From positions 4,358,432 to 4,422,431 of the forward strand of contig NZ_CM001403.1 of NCBI RefSeq assembly GCF_000166195.2: a stretch of DNA of 64,000 nucleotides. The letters run 5' to 3'. The stretch's first letter is position 1. Every line of letters starts with the position of its first letter. The translations under genes and the position numbers were made by a program. A model generated the notes under the pieces. That model was given only the letters and a program-made list of their open reading frames with translations, was not told the DNA's origin and searched no databases. This DNA is from Mucilaginibacter paludis DSM 18603 (GTDB lineage: Bacteria; Bacteroidota; Bacteroidia; Sphingobacteriales; Sphingobacteriaceae). Of the stretch, positions 63,762-64,000 are shown in pieces.

Positions 63762-64000
63762 TTAGAAATCGTGAATAGTTAATAATTTGAGAAGGTAGTC
63801 GTTATCCCAAGCTGCTTTAAGCCTTTTTCCTTTGGTGCTTCTTTTGCTTGATGTTTCGGCCTTAAGGATATTAAGCGCCATTTTTCTGACCAGGGCAAGA
63901 TTCTCAGCATCTTGTCCGGACCTTGCCCTGGTGTAATCCTCACCGAAACTAACATTGAGTTGCCAATGCAGGTTGTTTTCAATGTCCCAGTGTTTACGTA
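63762..64000 (-). mobile_element. ISAs1-family transposase, C-terminal part (cut by window edge)
   Basis: The minus-strand frame that enters at the right edge reads RKHWDIENNLHWQLNVSFGE, then DYTRAR, ENLALVRKMALNILK and a basic tail, stopping at 63764-63762 (78 residues seen). This is the strongly conserved C-terminal block of ISAs1-family DDE transposases (HWxIENxLHWxLDVxFxED). The N-terminal part and one end of the element are outside the window; the terminal repeat on the left cannot be fixed. The neighbouring frame 63779-63982 is a shadow of it. Confidence 0.9.

Noticed and set aside
63779..63982. 67-codon minus-strand frame at the right edge
   Set aside because: It is a shifted reading of the ISAs1 transposase C-terminus in the neighbouring frame.
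1..64000. CRISPR arrays, tRNA or rRNA genes, integrases or phage genes
   Set aside because: No regular spacer-repeat pattern, no clover-leaf sequence and no phage structural or integrase motif was noticed; a tRNAscan or CRISPR search would settle it.

Overview
The window looks like a chromosomal segment of a Bacteroidota bacterium, most likely from the Sphingobacteriaceae (Mucilaginibacter/Pedobacter-like). The evidence is two SusC/SusD pairs, a one-protein hybrid two-component system, an ECF sigma/FecR/STN-TonB receptor set, many lipoprotein signals, few Shine-Dalgarno sites, and several -7 boxes of the Bacteroidota type TAnnTTTG. The genus is inference.

Layout. 1-9.9 kb: a SNF2-family helicase running off the left edge (minus), an LRR-protein kinase, an aldo/keto reductase, an intergenic patch of apparent dispersed repeats, OsmC, a Crp/Fnr regulator and two unrecognised large proteins. 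10.1-16.5 kb: a 2140-residue thioester-containing alpha-2-macroglobulin. 16.6-21.5 kb: ABC-F ATPase, SnoaL-like protein, a second Crp/Fnr regulator preceded by a striking inverted repeat over its start codon, an HD/adenylyltransferase fusion cut short by an apparent frameshift, a small membrane protein and a MarR regulator. 21.6-25.9 kb: TonB receptor plus surface lipoprotein. 26.0-26.9 kb: gene-free. 26.9-38.9 kb: SusC, SusD, two VCBS/ASPIC (CRTAC1-type) lipoproteins and a vanadium-haloperoxidase-like lipoprotein. 39.1-46.6 kb: hybrid two-component regulator, GH3 glycosidase and secreted endonuclease/exonuclease/phosphatase-fold protein. 46.6-53.7 kb (minus): sigma factor, FecR, STN-containing SusC and SusD, which together form a surface-signalling uptake module.

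54.1-63.7 kb is the most interesting part: a lasso-peptide (RiPP) biosynthetic cluster. It has an ABC exporter, a nucleotidyltransferase, an APS kinase, a B2 leader peptidase, a B1/PqqD leader-binding protein, an HPr-kinase-like peptide kinase, a sulfotransferase, an unlisted 45-residue precursor gene at 60663-60800 (minus), an asparagine-synthetase-type macrolactam cyclase and a formyltransferase-fold protein. The predicted core is GGSGQNYDGHSAAS, with Asp8 as the ring acceptor, a ring Tyr7 and a C-terminal Ser. Kinase, PAPS-making kinase, sulfotransferase and formyltransferase together suggest a heavily decorated lasso peptide. The three transcription units meet at a divergent promoter holding a perfect 12-bp inverted repeat. 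The right edge carries the C-terminal part of an ISAs1-family transposase.

All functions come from motif reading and family knowledge without database searches.
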